Counted from the first letter of the stretch, positions 23,401 through 35,439 are shown. The stretch: DNA of 64,000 nt from Simmondsia chinensis (GCA_018398585.1 JAGTTD010000008.1:260501-324500); one strand, 5' to 3'. The notes: generated by a model from the sequence alone, not told the origin. Translations and numbers: made by a program.

Positions 23401-24244
23401 ACCTCATGATCCTGTATGTTCATTTAACTTCAAATATTATTAAACAAACGGGCATAACTGTATATTATGCGCAATAAAAGTCCTATATTTTTCCAAAAAC
23501 ATGATGTGTTTGTTCTGATCACTTAATGGCTGCTACTATGATGCAGAAATGTGTCCAACAATGACCTCTGTGGTACAATTCCAATAACCGGTTCCTTATC
23601 CCAGTTCTCCAAAGAAAGGTAAAATTCTCACTTTTGACGTAGAAAGCCACTTTCTAAAGGGCTTCACCTTCCTATGTTTTTTTTTTTTTAATTTTGCTTT
23701 GCTAATGACTAGGGATACAAATGAGCCTAGCTCATCATAAGGCTCAAAGGATTTGGCTCATTTCGAGTTTGAGCTGAGCGGAACTGGCTTGTTTAGCTTA
23801 ACAAGTTAAGTCCAAGCATGGTGAAGCTCGAGTTTGTATGCTTGGAAGTCTAAATGAGCATATATCAGATTGAGCCAAGTTTGAACCTAAACGAACTGAG
23901 CTTGAGTGTAAACAAGCATATATAAGTCTAGATAGAGTTTAAGTGAGCCTAAGGTGAGCTTAGCTCTAAGGTCACTAAGATAGGTAGGAGCTCAACCGAG
24001 CCAATATGAGCTAATCCCTAGCCTAGTCGAGCTAAGCACGAGCCAAGCCTTGAGTCCAGCGAGTTGGGGCTCAGCTTGACTGATATACACCCGTAAGAAA
24101 GACTGCTGTTGCAAGTGAATGGTGCTGACACTGCGCTAATGGGTTTGCAGTTTCATGAACAATCCAAGGCTAGAAGGACCTGAGCTTCCCGGATCTATGC
24201 GCAACGACTCTGGAAGAGAATGCAACTGTAGTCTGTCCTATTAA
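20476..24244 (+). CDS. Secreted LRR protein (LRR1/SERK-ectodomain-like), copy 1
   Basis: Seven exons (20476-20557, 20949-21081, 21593-21664, 23097-23240, 23342-23413, 23547-23618, 24151-24244) give 222 residues. A signal peptide covers about residues 1-24, then an LRR N-terminal cap ([15 protein letters not shown], with Cys pair CTWFYVTC). Five 24-residue LRRs follow, one per 72-base exon and two in the 144-base exon, then a short tail ([10 protein letters not shown]). There is no membrane segment or kinase, as in the 218-residue plant LRR1 family, whose members act in the apoplast, some in defence; the role here is unknown. Compared with copy 2 it has about 30 substitutions, many at LRR surface positions. 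Its stop has moved: copy 2 has TGA where this copy has TGT, adding five residues (CSLSY). Intron 3 holds a private MITE; introns 1 and 6 hold elements shared with copy 2. Confidence 0.9.
20570..20806 (-). mobile_element. TRIM-like element in intron 1 of LRR copy 1
   Basis: Direct repeats ending CTTTGTATTCTAACA (20610-20624) and CTTTATATTCTAACA (20789-20803) flank a core with TTTTGAACTCCTGACATC and ATATCATGTCA. A homologous element occupies the same intron position in copy 2 (39245-39492). Confidence 0.5.
21772..22092. mobile_element. MITE-like insertion private to LRR copy 1, intron 3
   Basis: A segment rich in TTACCCCTTTACC and GGGGTAAAG inverted strings, ending near GTTGCCAAACAGGGAGTAAG, is absent from the otherwise alignable intron of copy 2 near 40880-40925. 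It was therefore gained after the duplication or lost from copy 2. Confidence 0.45.
23708..24095. repeat. GAGC-rich MITE in intron 6 of LRR copy 1 (GAGC family, copy 3)
   Basis: It begins ACTAGGGATACAAATGAGCC and ends near GATATACACCCGTAAG, which approximates inverted ends. The interior is dense in GAGC units. The same element sits at the same place in copy 2 (42168-42590), so it predates the duplication. Confidence 0.6.
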
Positions 24245-24499
24245 AAAAAAGGGAAAGTGGTTATACCCGTTATTATGTGTTGGGCCTACTGCCCATTTCA
24301 AATTTTTAAAAAATAAATAAATAAATAAAAGGAGGGGCCCAAATGTGTTTTGGCCCCGTGGACCTTTTTTTTTTTTTTTTTAATTAAAAGGGATGAATGA
24401 TTTATTATTATTCAAGGCTATAATTACTAATAAGTTAGCCTTATTATGTATATATATTTTTAGCAAATATTTTTTTATGACTATATTAGTTCATATTAT

Positions 24500-25480
24500 T
24501 TGTGTAATATATTGACTTATGTAGTCATACATGAGCTATTGAATTTGTTTCATTAAAATAAAATGGATTTGCTTCTTACCTCATTAAAATCAATTGCTAT
24601 TGGCTTTTATAGCCCGAAGACACCTTTATTGGATCCCATTAAAACTCCGAAGTTAAGCGTGTTTGGGCCAGAGCAGTACAAGGATGGGTGACCTCCTGAG
24701 AAGTCCTCACCCTCGGGTTGAGTGCACTCGGAAACAGCCTCACTTCAAAGGTAATACCCTGAAGGGGGAAGGCTGCGTACGTCCGTCCCCCCAGACCCTT
24801 CTTAGGCGAGAGTTTTTGGGGCACTGGGTATGTTGCTTTATTGACTTTTATAGTCCAATATGAATTATTAAATTAATCAATGGATATCTCAGTTAAAATT
24901 CAAAAAAGAAGGGGGTGGGGGGAGGGATATGTTCCTTTGTAGATCAGAAGCAATTGTTAATGACTTTAGTAGTTATACATGATTTGTTAAGATTAGCCAT
25001 TTGATTATCTCAACCATCGAAATGGATTTGTTCCTAAAAGAAACAAATTTGTTCTTGTTCCCTAATTGGATTAATTTGTCTTTGACTAGTTAAGCGTGAG
25101 TTTCAAATTTATAAATTGATGATTCAATTAATAAAAATATTTTATTTGCTAAAGAAATAGATTTGTTCTTTCTTTAAATTGAATCAATTTATGATGACTT
25201 TAGTAGTCCAACACGAGTGGTTAAATTAATCAATTGGTTATGTTATTTCAAGAAATTAATTTGTTTTTTTTTTTTCTTGCACTAAAAAAATTTGTTAGTG
25301 ACTTTTGTGGTCAAAACATTAGTAGTTAAATTCGAAATAGATTCCTATTGACTTTTGCGGTTATAACATTAGTTGTTAAAAGCGTAAATGTTTAATTACT
25401 AAAATGGATTTGTTCCTTGCTTGAATTTTAATACTAACAATGGACTTCTGTGATCCTTCATGAGTTATTAAAATGGATTC
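24500..25480. repeat. Degenerate tandem array, GACTTTTGTAGTC units
   Basis: About eight diverged units begin with GACTTTTATAGTC-like text followed by ATGAGTTATTAAA-like text, near 24511, 24600/24842, 24960, 25084, 25196, 25299, 25352 and 25443. A SINE interrupts the second unit. Function unknown. Confidence 0.45.
24613..24838 (+). mobile_element. 5S-headed SINE, copy A
   Basis: The head (GGATCCCATTAAAACTCCG, AAGTTAAGCGTG, AAGGATGGGTGACCTCCTG, AGTCCTC) follows plant 5S rRNA through the internal promoter region. The 3' half runs GAAACAGCCTC ... AAGGCTGCGTACGTCC ... AGACCC ... GGGCACTGGG and a degraded tail. The target duplication TATTGGCTTTTATAG / TATTGACTTTTATAG lies at 24598-24612 and 24839-24853. 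It is not a 5S gene: the 5S 5' end is damaged and the 3' half is unrelated to 5S. Confidence 0.8.
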
Positions 25481-26937
25481 GTTCCTTATTGAGTTGAATG
25501 ATTGATTAGATTTCACATTACAAATTATGTTGTTTGAGATGATTATGAGCTTAGCAAAATTTTCAATCTAATGACCTAAGATGTGATGTGATAATGTGGT
25601 TAATTGAAAATTGAAAGTATGTGTCTTGGTTTGATGTTGCCTATGTTCATTATCTAAGTGATTATATGTATGGCACAAGAAGATAATTTTTTGTTCTTTA
25701 GAAGAGTTTTAGAAACTCTATTCCATAACTATGTCCGTAATAAAACTTGGTGAGTCCGAACAAATGGAATATGGTAACCATAATTGTTGGTTGGAAAATA
25801 TCGCAATGCACATTATATTGTGTTGTATTATATATGCGATGGCCTTAGTGGCATTTTGGAACTATAGTAGTGCTAGAACTATATAAAACTAAATTAAGGA
25901 TCACTTATGTTCAATTTTTTTTCTTTCTTAAAAAAACAAAAGGAGATTAAAAGATTCAAATGGTCTTTAGGCGATCACCTTCAGGTGATGAACGCCACTA
26001 TTTGTGACTTATAAGATTCTAGAAATGAGAATTAGCCAAATGATAGTTTCTTGTAGTGATATGTTCACTAAATGACCCTAGGTGTAGCCAAATGGAGCCA
26101 CTAATGATCAATGATGAGTAAATTAAGATATTTGTCATCTTAAGTTGGAATCAAAGTACTGCGAAGCCAATCGAATCACTATTAATTGCTCCTATGAGGC
26201 TTAAGCATGAGCCAAGTCCAGCTAATATTCTCAAAAATCATCTATTTTAGTATGTTGTCTTAGAAAACGGCATATTTTCATAGAATGGCTAACTGAGCTC
26301 TTATATCTCTTGAGCTGAAAAGTGGTACATTTCTCTACCAACGCTCAAATTATGCTTGTGTTTTCATTTTAATTTTAGTAGCTCTTTTATGTTTTGATAT
26401 AGTCTTTTGTGTAAAGATTTTTCTAAGTTTGTTTTGGATTATTGTAACGCCTGAAAAGTATCTATTACTTTTATATTTGTTAAGTAATCTGTTAAGTGGC
26501 TTGCTTGTTTGAATTATATTCATTTGAAAATAATAAACCGATTAGTTCTGAAAGACTTACTAGAGTCTATCTCTAAGGTACACTTCTCTTTGTGAGTTGT
26601 GTTTAGTAGAAAAGGCAATTACAAAAGGCGTCTTAGTAAAGCTTTAATAAGAACCTGTTAATTGGAGTTTGATCTGTTCAAACACTTGTACACTTATATA
26701 TATAAAGGTGGGGAACTAGTGCGCTTCACTTTGTTACATTCATAGACTACCATTTACATTACTGATATGTTTACCTCTTACTTGTCATTATGAAGTATTG
26801 ATTTGCTCAAGTGCTTCATATAGGATGTTGAAAGTCAAATATGAGATTTGTGTAAACTCTTCGTTACTATAAAGGTAGTTAATAATTGTCTGATTTGTTC
26901 AAGGCATTTGTAGAATAAAGGTGTTCCTAGTCAATAG
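25481..26937. other. Intergenic, possibly the decayed 5' part of a retrotransposon
   Basis: No intact ORF. The DNA leads into copia-like coding remnants from 26938, so gag or integrase sequence may be buried here, but I could not recognise it. Confidence 0.35.
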
Positions 26938-28470
26938 ATGGATCCTAGAATGTCATGTCAAAGTGATGTTGGGGACCAAAGGATTCGAATCTTGCTTGAT
27001 ATGGTTTGGTCAATGATGGCAGGAGCAACTCTACCCAAAAATTGTTTGGGAGATTCTTTTTCGTCTACTGATTATTTGCTTAACCATGTTCACAATAAGT
27101 CTATGAATAGTGAGCACTGCATCTTATAAGTTAAGGAATAGTATCGAACTCGCCATGGGCCATGTTTATCTATATTGATGTTGTGGTTGTGTCCATAACT
27201 CATTGCACTGTTTGGGAAGCCTAGTTTATGAGGTGTGTGATTTTGTTGACAAGCACCCTTATAAAGTATAACCTGAGTATAGTCATGTGTGTTGACTTCT
27301 TGGAGGATGTGTTCCCTAGTGTGTGAAGTTAAATTAAAAAAGAATTTTTAAGTCGTGTGAGTTCTTAAATGAGGGTTCCGCCATTACTTGGCAAAGGTGG
27401 GGAAGTTTAAGTTTTCTCAAACTCAAGAGTTTGCCAATGATAGTGGGAGTGACATGAGTTATAATTAGGTTACACTTATATGTTTGATAAACCTAAACTA
27501 CGTAACACTGATCGCGATCTCATTCTGTTGTGCTATTTTCACATCAATAGTAAATGTTTTGTACACTCTTAGTTGAAATAGGAAACTGCTTCATATGTAG
27601 AAGCACTGACTTCACCTACATCTTTGTGAATGATAATCAATATGATATGATCATATACAACATCTGGGAGTTGATTATTTTTCCTACATGGGCGCAAATA
27701 TGTTAGAAGCAAGTTGGTCTTGTTTATATATTAGGAACAGGTGTGTCTTGTTTATAAAGCTCAAAGCAAATGGATCAATTAATACATATGAGGCTCATTT
27801 AGTAAGTGGGTGTTTATACTAAATTGAGGGTATAGATTATAATAATGTATGTCCTTCGGTGGTGAGAATTACTATGATCAACCTAACTTCTTGTTATAGT
27901 TGCTTGATTGGACTTAGTGCTCTTTAAAATGGATGTCAAGATGCCTATTCAGGATAGTTAATTTGAATGAGAAGACTTATACATGCTAAAACTCTACAGA
28001 TACTCCTATTGTGGAGTGTCATGGATCAAGTTTTCAGCATTGCCTCAAAACAAACAAATGACGTTCCTTATTCAAGCTTTATAGGAGCTTAATCTACACT
28101 ATGTTGTGTACACTCTCGAATATTTGGTTGACTATTAAGATGGTATGTCCATGCTCAAGTTGTCAAACCAATTAAGTAACAGATAAGAAAATCTTCAATT
28201 ACCTTTGTGGTACTGTAGTTTTGGTCCATCGTTACCTAGGTGCTGATATAAGATTAATTTAGATTGTTAATTCGGATTGGGTGGTGACAAAGATGAGCGT
28301 AGATGCACCTGACCATGTGTTCGTTGTTAAAGATGGTGTTGTTTCTTTGTCTTGAATGTGACAAGAAGGCATTACCCTATCCATGTCAGAATTCAAGTAT
28401 GAAGATTGTGCAGCAGCCTCAAGACCTATGTGGTTGAGAAAGTTTAGCTACAATTGTATGTAACGACTAT
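26938..28470 (+). pseudogene. Decayed Ty1/copia polyprotein remnant
   Basis: Near 27010-27110 the translation reads MMAGATLPKN..GDSF...YLLNHVHNKS, matching the end of copia integrase. Near 27725-27960 it reads WI-x-YT-EAHLV...EGIDYNNVCPSVV...FKMDVK, matching reverse transcriptase. Near 28055-28280 come VPYSS-IG and NSDW-like RNase H text. The frame is broken by several stops and shifts, and the middle of the reverse transcriptase appears deleted. It cannot make an active protein. Confidence 0.7.
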
Positions 28471-29493
28471 TTCCAGGCGCTTGTTATGGTGCAAGTCGAC
28501 AACATGGCTACAATGTAAATGTGCAAAGGACCAGAACTTATTTCTCATGCAATTTTGTGAATGGCTTCTATGTGATTCATTCTTGTTTGCATGAGTGACC
28601 TAAGGCACATCGATTTAAAGATGTCACCAGGCTATGATCAGTCCACTCACACGGATGTCCACCTCGATGCTAAGTGCGTGGGAGACGAGACCATGTGAGA
28701 TCATGTTTTGAGTAAACATGGATCTCATCATGCCTTTGTACATGAGTTGTATGAGAGGCATAGGAAACAATGTCGCCTCAATTAGTTTGAGATGAGTTCA
28801 AAAGAGTCGAACATGGATTTCATTAACTCATTCCATGTCATGCCTGTTAGATAGCCTAATTTTAGTAATATATTGTGTATTGCCTGTGAGAAAATTCGTG
28901 TGGCATAAATGATAGAGTGACATGCCCAGTTAAGTGGAAGCTATGCCATAACATACATACCATACTGTATATGTTATGAGATGATTAAAGTTGAGAGCGA
29001 TTGAATGGATACCCTCTTCTTCACTGTGTGAGCTCTTGGACTTAATAGTCCATGCTGGTATCCTTTGGGACTTAGAACCATGTCATGAAATTGGATGCTG
29101 GTGCTGCTACTTTAGCGTGCAATCCAAGGGCTATGATAGATACGGTCCAGCGAAACATGCCTAGGAAAGCAACTAGGCTAAGATGGATTGGGGTGTGTGT
29201 CTAAGGAAAAGCTGTTTCGGTGTTACCTAAACTGCCCAGGCGATTATGTCATGTCAGTTGTGATGTAATCATAGTTGTGTGAATTTATCACATTTGTTAG
29301 AGGAATCATTGGTGCTAGATTCTTGGTGATGCCAAACGGTTTGGGGTATTATGAACTTACTTATGTATTCTTGAGGTATTATGTTAGTTAGATGGTGACT
29401 TAATACAATACTCTCTTCTTCTTCGTATCGTTTAGTCGCATGTCCCATTGCCTGTATGAAGTGAGAGAGTAGCCTTAGTAGCTAAGTGGAAGA
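28471..29493. other. Non-coding tail of the copia remnant
   Basis: Sequence between the RNase H remnant and the putative 3' LTR. No intact ORF. It ends with the purine-rich CTAAGTGGAAGA at about 29482-29493, which would be the polypurine tract. Confidence 0.35.
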
Positions 29494-29950
29494 TGTTGGA
29501 TATGACTTCGTCAGCACTTAAGTTGGGCGTATCTCGATTGTTGAGATATACTGAATATTTATTCCACTAAAGTAGTGGAGGGTTTTCTTCCTTAACATGA
29601 GGGAGCAATGGTTTAGAGGAGGATTAAGGTCTAGTGCCTATAAATAGAGTCTCTCCTCTTCCCATGATAATTTAATTCACTTATTCATCGATTTTGAAAC
29701 CAGTAACTTCTCTAATACTCACCTCTCTCTATAGAGTCACCATCCCCGACTCTTGGTTTTGTTATGTGAAAACCTAGAGAACTCTGGTAGCCCTTTAAGT
29801 CACTGCTCTATGTACCTAAGGCAATCTAACAAGGCCGTAAGGCAAGTCTCAATGAGGTATTCCTAAACTTTGTGTTTATCATTTACATATATTTTCCTTC
29901 ACAAACATTTTGGCCTAAAACAATACTGTATTCCATCACTTGCCTTCTAC
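29494..29950 (+). mobile_element. Putative 3' LTR of the copia remnant
   Basis: It starts TGTTGGATATGACTTCG directly after a polypurine-like tract and contains a TATA-like GCCTATAAATAGAG near 29635-29648. The right end is uncertain. No matching 5' LTR was found upstream. Confidence 0.45.
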
Positions 29951-31640
29951 CACTAAAGCAAGGCCCGGGTAGGTTTTTCTTTCGGTGCTTTATTGTTCTT
30001 GATTATTATTAGTTTCTCACGTACACTTTTTTACACTTATAGGTAGTACCTTATTAATCGTAACCAAAAAAAAAAAAAAAAAAAAAAAAAAATTATTAGT
30101 AATATTGGAGATATAAAAGTAGCCTTCTTTTTTGGGTTTTCAAATGGGCAAAGGACTAAAAGACATACACGAAATGGGGGTGCAAAGTGAAGAAACCACT
30201 CAATGATCCGTAGTAGAAAACTTTTTGATTTGAAGAAACTTGTCGTAAAAAAAGAGCCCCCCACTTTAGGCTTTAACCTTTTCATCATGGTTTGGTTTGG
30301 TGTTGCACTTTTGAAAGCCAAAATCAGCAAAAATGTAACACTTTTGAATGATGAATCACTGCACCATTTTCTCGCTTCTTTCAAACTTTGGTTCCACGTT
30401 TAGTGCTGGCTTAGTCATTTCACTCCTTTTAAGGTACCAAAAATGGACCCTCCACATTAACCAATTTGACATTGCTTCAACCATAAAGTTTACTTTCTTT
30501 TGAAGAGGTAAAGGAAATCACACTTTTTGTATGGCGGGAAACATGTCCGAGGGTGTTCAAATTTACCTGGTTTTTTATATGCCCGACTCATGAAGTTAGA
30601 ACAAATGAGATTCGCATGTAAGTCCAAGCAAGCTTTCATCCTAAAACTAATTGACATTAGGTAGAGTAACTCATTAAGCTTATATGTTGGTCTCTTTACT
30701 CTCACAACTCCTATGTAGGATTCACATTATACTCGCATGTGAAGTTCATAACAGAGGGTGAGTGTAACAGGATAGGTGCGGTCTGGGCAAAGCACATGTA
30801 ATTAGTTCTGGAGGAACCCTAACATGAGTTCGAGTAACTGAGACCGGGTACTATCTGGTCGAGTAAGGGACTAATATCCACTGAGTCACGGACGTCTAAT
30901 ACAAACAGAACAATCATAATATATTATATAACAAGTGCTACTCTGTTCAACACCTCCTAAAAGGTCTTTTACTCACCTTCACATGCTTAGACAAAGGGAG
31001 ACAAGACGTTGTAAATAAGAAGAGACATCCTTGCTGAGAGGAAATAGATATAACAACAGGAATAACAGTCTAACTTTATCAACGGAGCTTGCATCTAGCT
31101 CCACTTATCAAAGGAATCCATCAAAAATAGTGCCCTTCTTACGAAGGATCTTCCTAATGCAGCAGCCAAAATAATAGAGACCAGTTTTACATTTGTAAAA
31201 GAGGACGACCAAAAAGCTCTAATTAACAACAATCTTACCTTCACCTTCTATTTAAATCCTTTTAAATCCCGTACTCACCGCAGAAACTAATTGCTGGTGT
31301 ATTTCCTGAAAACTAGTGTTTTCTGTCTTTTGTAAAGGAGTGAGTTTCCTCATGTTGAGAGAAACTTAAAAAATTACAAGTACCCCTTCTATTTTCAAAA
31401 TTAATAGATATCCAGCAACATTTTACCATTCTTATGTTCTTTAAACTCATAAAACTGTCATCTCTGCGCTCATTCTTACTTTAAATTTGGTTTCATTGTA
31501 TCTCTGAGACTATTTTGGTAAGAACGAAATAAGCCTTAAGAAGAGTGGTCCGCCACACGCTTTGAATCCGTTTGTCAGTATTGTACCCATTTGATTGAAT
31601 TTTCCTAACACAAACTACACTAAGAAGTGAAAATATAGTA
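29951..31640. other. Intergenic, no gene recognised
   Basis: A run of 20-30 A lies near 30066-30092. ORFs at 30037-30705 have no family resemblance. No RNA gene seen. Confidence 0.5.
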
Positions 31641-31659
31641 TTATGGATACAAATTAGAT

Positions 31660-31891
31660 ATAACAACAACAGACCTAGTGCCTCAAGGGCCCTGGGGGAT
31701 GGATGTATGCAGCCTTACCTCTTCAGGGTGTAACCATGCCGAGAGGTTATTTTTGAGGACCTCCAACCCCATAAGGTTGGCAACACGAGGACTTCGTACG
31801 AGGTTACCCATCCTGATACTACTCTTGCCCAAACACACTTAACCTCGAAGTTTTAATAGGATCCGGTGTATTAGTGCCGGTAGATGAACCC
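31660..31891 (-). mobile_element. 5S-headed SINE, copy B (best preserved head)
   Basis: Read on the minus strand from 31891, the head follows 5S rRNA nearly end to end: CGGCACTAATACACCGGATC, AGGTTAAGTGTG, AGGATGGGTAACCTC, AAGTCCTCGTGTTGCC. The family 3' half follows (AACCTCTC...GAAGAGGTAAGGCTGC, GGCCCTTGAGGCACTAGG) and a TGTTGTTGTT tail. A 19-base duplication (TTATGGATACAAATTAGAT, one mismatch) lies at 31641-31659 and 31892-31910. Both half-elements are contiguous within one duplication, so they moved as one unit. Confidence 0.85.
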
Positions 31892-31910
31892 TTATGGCTA
31901 CAAATTAGAT

Positions 31911-32202
31911 GTCAAAGTAAAAAAGGGAAAAAGAAGAAAGTGGAGGGAGGAGGGCACATCAAAAGACGAGAGAGTCTCACATGCACAATTATAATGCCAT
32001 CTCCACTGTCTACTTGCCATCATACTTAGATTTGAAAGTTGATGATCATGGTCAAAACTCACTACTTTTACCACAAGGTCATCATCATTCAAATTCTACA
32101 CCCCTTTAGTAGCTTCTTGGCTATATCTTAGCTAAGGACAAATATGTTATTCATTTTGAATATAGTGTTAGGAAAAAAAAAAAAAAAAAAAAAAAAAAAC
32201 AC
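31911..32202. other. Short intergenic stretch with an A27 run
   Basis: An A run occupies 32173-32199, directly before the LTR at 32203. No gene recognised. Confidence 0.6.
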
Positions 32203-32637
32203 CGATGCAACCCGCCTTCTACTTGGCAAATAGCCTGGCGGGAGAAGCTTGGCGGGTTCCTTGGGTTGGGGGGGATGGAAGGCAACGCGGCAAGAAGCTG
32301 GACATTTATGGAGTTTTACTTAATTATGAAAGTTTAGTTTAAATTAGGTTAGGAGATAATTGTTAGGATATTTTAGACAATTAAGAATTATTTTTATTTA
32401 TCTTTAGATCTTTTATTTACGGTTAGTTTCCTTCCCTATATAAGGGAGAGGGAATCTACGTTTTTATTCATTCAATTTTCTAGATTACTTTTATAAGTTG
32501 TTAGTTCTTTCTATTTTCGAGTATGAGAATTAGGATAAATTCTATTTTTTTCCTTGTTTTATTATTTTCATAATAAAATTAAAGGGAAGGCTGTTGAATC
32601 TTCCCGTCCCCCAATTTTTCTTCTACGTGCTGCATCA
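32203..32637. mobile_element. Solo LTR, related to the one at 11592-12017
   Basis: It starts CGATGCAAC (first base of the expected TG changed) and ends GCTGCATCA. It shares with the other copy the interior TTCAATTTT, GAGAATTAGG, AAATTAAAGGGAAGGCTGTTG and CTACGTGCTGC. A likely 5-base duplication is AACAC / AATAC. A promoter-like CCTATATAAGGGAG lies near 32431-32445. Confidence 0.65.
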
Positions 32638-34393
32638 AATACTCCAAGATTTTGTTTTGCTTTAGATGCCAGAAAAAGATTCGAACGTAAAATGACTAAG
32701 AGAAAGAAGACAGAGAAACAAGAATATTGAGATTTAAGTGAAAAAACCTTCCAATGAGAGAAAAACTGTTGTATATCAAATCATACATAGCATAAATTTA
32801 TTAATTTGATCAAAACTAATTATATAATATTATTTTTATAACACAACTATATTTTTCACACCAATTAAGGTCTTAAATTAAATATAAATTTTCCTATTAC
32901 TCCTAATGCTCAGGCAGGTTACCAATGGCTCTCATTGCCTTAAAGTGGATCGAGAATCAGATTGCTTACTCATTATACTCAATACTTTCCTTCCTAGGTG
33001 ACGACTTTATCAGTTGACCATGGGCATAGTTGAGCTAGTATTACTCAACTTTGTCCATATTACGCTCCTAATTTAAGGATTTTCTTTTCATTTCTTTTTG
33101 AGTTGTCAAATTTTTTTCTTTTGTTGGTTTTGTTTTTATCGATTAGAAATTATCTCTATTTTTTTTTTTGGAACACTAAAAGCCCAAAGGCAAGACTAAA
33201 TTTCACTAGAATCAGACAATACAAGAGAAAATAACTCAGAAGGAGTGCTCAATCACTAGTCATGGTCACATTTTTTTCCAAGATGGCGACGAGCAATCCA
33301 ATAAGCCACAATATTACAACAGCGGGGAGCCCAAAAAAAAGAACACGTAACAAAAGCCTGAGCACAATTCTTTTTTAATCATAAGAATTTTATCATCTTA
33401 ATTATAAAATAAAAATCATAATCTTATATTACTAATAAGTTTAAGTTGAAAAAGGACAAGAAAAAGAAAAAAAATTGGAGCAGAAAACACGTGTCAGGCA
33501 TCCGCAGGCTTTCATCTCTAATTTTGCCTCCCTGTCCGGTATGTTTGGCTCGGTCCAGTTTCTTAACTTCGATGCTCTCTTATTATACAGAAAAATAAAA
33601 TTTTATAGGTAAAAAATATATTCCTAATTATTAATAATATACTCAAAATTATAAAAATATAGGTAAAAATTCTATTTAATAGAAATGCTCGATTGATGCT
33701 CCCTTGCTATATATTTTATTATTTGGGCTTATTTCAAATTTCAAGAAAATCTAATATTCTTTATAATTATTTCTATAAGGACAAAAATACGCTTACACTC
33801 ACTTTTTCCAATAAACTTGCATCAGCTTTTAAAATCCAATAGTTTTTTACTAAGGAAAACTTGCAAAAAAACCGACATCTTCCGAGAAAAGTTTAAAAGG
33901 CACACACAAAATATGAAAATAAAAAAATAACAAATGTACCCATAGAAACCATACTGAGTACGGCACCGAAAATTACACCCCTCTAGTTAAAAAAAATTAT
34001 AAACCACTAATACCATTGTTGCTGAATTATTACTGATAGTTTATATAGATTATTATTGGAAAAATAATAAGTATTATTATTAAAATAATAATAATTAATA
34101 ATAGTCATAAAATTGTCATCATAGTAATAATATTATCTTGATAATAACATTATTCCTTTTATAACATCCAAATGTTACTGCTTTAACTCTTAAAATACAA
34201 TATATTAAATGAAAATGAAAGGCGAAGATTTGGGAACAAATGCCAAAACTGAATGCAAGTCCCTTTCAAGAACTGATGCAATACATTCATGCCACTTACA
34301 TTTTTTAAATTTAGATTCTTTAATCTTCATGTAATATTTTTATGATTATAATATTTATATTTATAAGTACAAGTTGCAAAATATTATATATAT
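32638..34393. other. Intergenic with a LINE-like 3' tail near 33160-33370
   Basis: Near 33160 a T run opens a stretch resembling an inverted LINE or retroposon 3' end (AGCCACAATATTACAACAG...). The rest is AT-rich and no gene is recognised. Confidence 0.4.
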
Positions 34394-34481
34394 GGTGGCG
34401 TTCTTATGAGAGGGTGAGAGTGTAAGAGGAGGCGAATCCTGACCCTCCACTGTAATGGACGGCCAAGATTTGTAGAACATC
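34394..34481. mobile_element. Single arm of a GGTGGCGTTCTTATGAG element after (TA)n
   Basis: GGTGGCGTTCTTATGAGAGG...GGACGGCCAAGATTTG matches the left arm of the element at 58036-58625 and also follows an AT run. No right arm was found. Confidence 0.55.
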
Positions 34482-34687
34482 AAAAAAATAGTAATAATTT
34501 ACGTCTTATACCCTTTTATAGGGTAGAAAGAAAGAATGGATAAGAGAAGTAAATTATTTTTTTCAATACTTAACAAATCTTAACATTTTCACATCTCTAC
34601 TAATCTCTAGAGCGAATGTATGACAATTTATTGAGAATATTTTAATCTATTATAACAATTTAGAAATTAATAAAAGTTATCAATATT

Positions 34688-34748
34688 TACGCAGTCTTAC
34701 TCATTCAAGGTGCTACCTTAATGGGAGGCTGTGACCGCGAGCCCAATC
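34688..34748 (-). mobile_element. Fragment of the SINE 3' half
   Basis: CGCAGTCTTAC...CATTCAAGGTGCTACCTT..GGGAGGCTGTG matches the Angio-domain-like block on the minus strand. Head and tail are absent. Confidence 0.5.
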
Positions 34749-35051
34749 CTAAAATATTTACAATTGAACAAGTAATAAAAAAAAAATTCAAATGTATTAG
34801 AAGAAAGTTAATATAAATAATTTCTAAGTTCTTCATTGTTTTCGAAGGTAAAATTATGTTGAAACGAAAAAAAGAAAATTACATTTAAATGTGAGTTAAA
34901 TCTAAAGAGACATAACACGCTAAAAGGTGATCGTGGTAATAATAAAATGCATATGAATTGCTTAGAAGTGTGTATGAAGACAATATAATAATAAAACTAT
35001 TCACTTCTTTAGCAGTGACCCGAATTTGACACTAATCTTCCTTAATTATAA

Positions 35052-35439
35052 TTAGGGGTTATTTACGCTAAAAGTTCATGCACTTTATTTATTATGTCAA
35101 TTTGATCATTATACTTTTAATTGTATCAATTTAGTCCCCAAACAATTTAAAATATGTCAGTCATTTGGTCAAATTTAAGTTATATTAATGACGTAATTTT
35201 TAACGATAAAATTATGTTAGATGAAAGTAACTTATTATAAATTCATCTATTCACTCAATTTAACCCAATTTGTGGTCGAACTATTAAAAATTTTATTAAA
35301 AATTTAATATAATTCTTTCTCTACGAACCAAATTGACACATTTTGAATTATACAGGGACTAAGCTGACATAATTAAAAATATAAGGATTAAATTGACACA
35401 ATAAATAATATACAGAGATTTTTAACATAATTAACCCTA
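35052..35439. mobile_element. MITE, TTAGGGTTATTTA family, copy 2
   Basis: It opens TTAGGGGTTATTTACGCTAA and ends CATAATTAACCCTA, with the same interior order as 16099-16490 (TATGTCAATTTGATC, TCAATTTAGTCCC, AAATTGACACA). TA lies on both sides. Confidence 0.6.

Noticed and set aside
24613..24838. 5S rRNA gene or Cassandra TRIM retrotransposon
   Set aside because: The 5S-like part is diverged and fused to a SINE 3' half. Duplications of up to 19 bases fit LINE-driven insertion, not the roughly 5-base duplications and paired LTRs of Cassandra.
26938..27129. 63-residue ORF as a small gene
   Set aside because: It matches the end of copia integrase, and neighbouring frames carry the broken remainder of the polyprotein.
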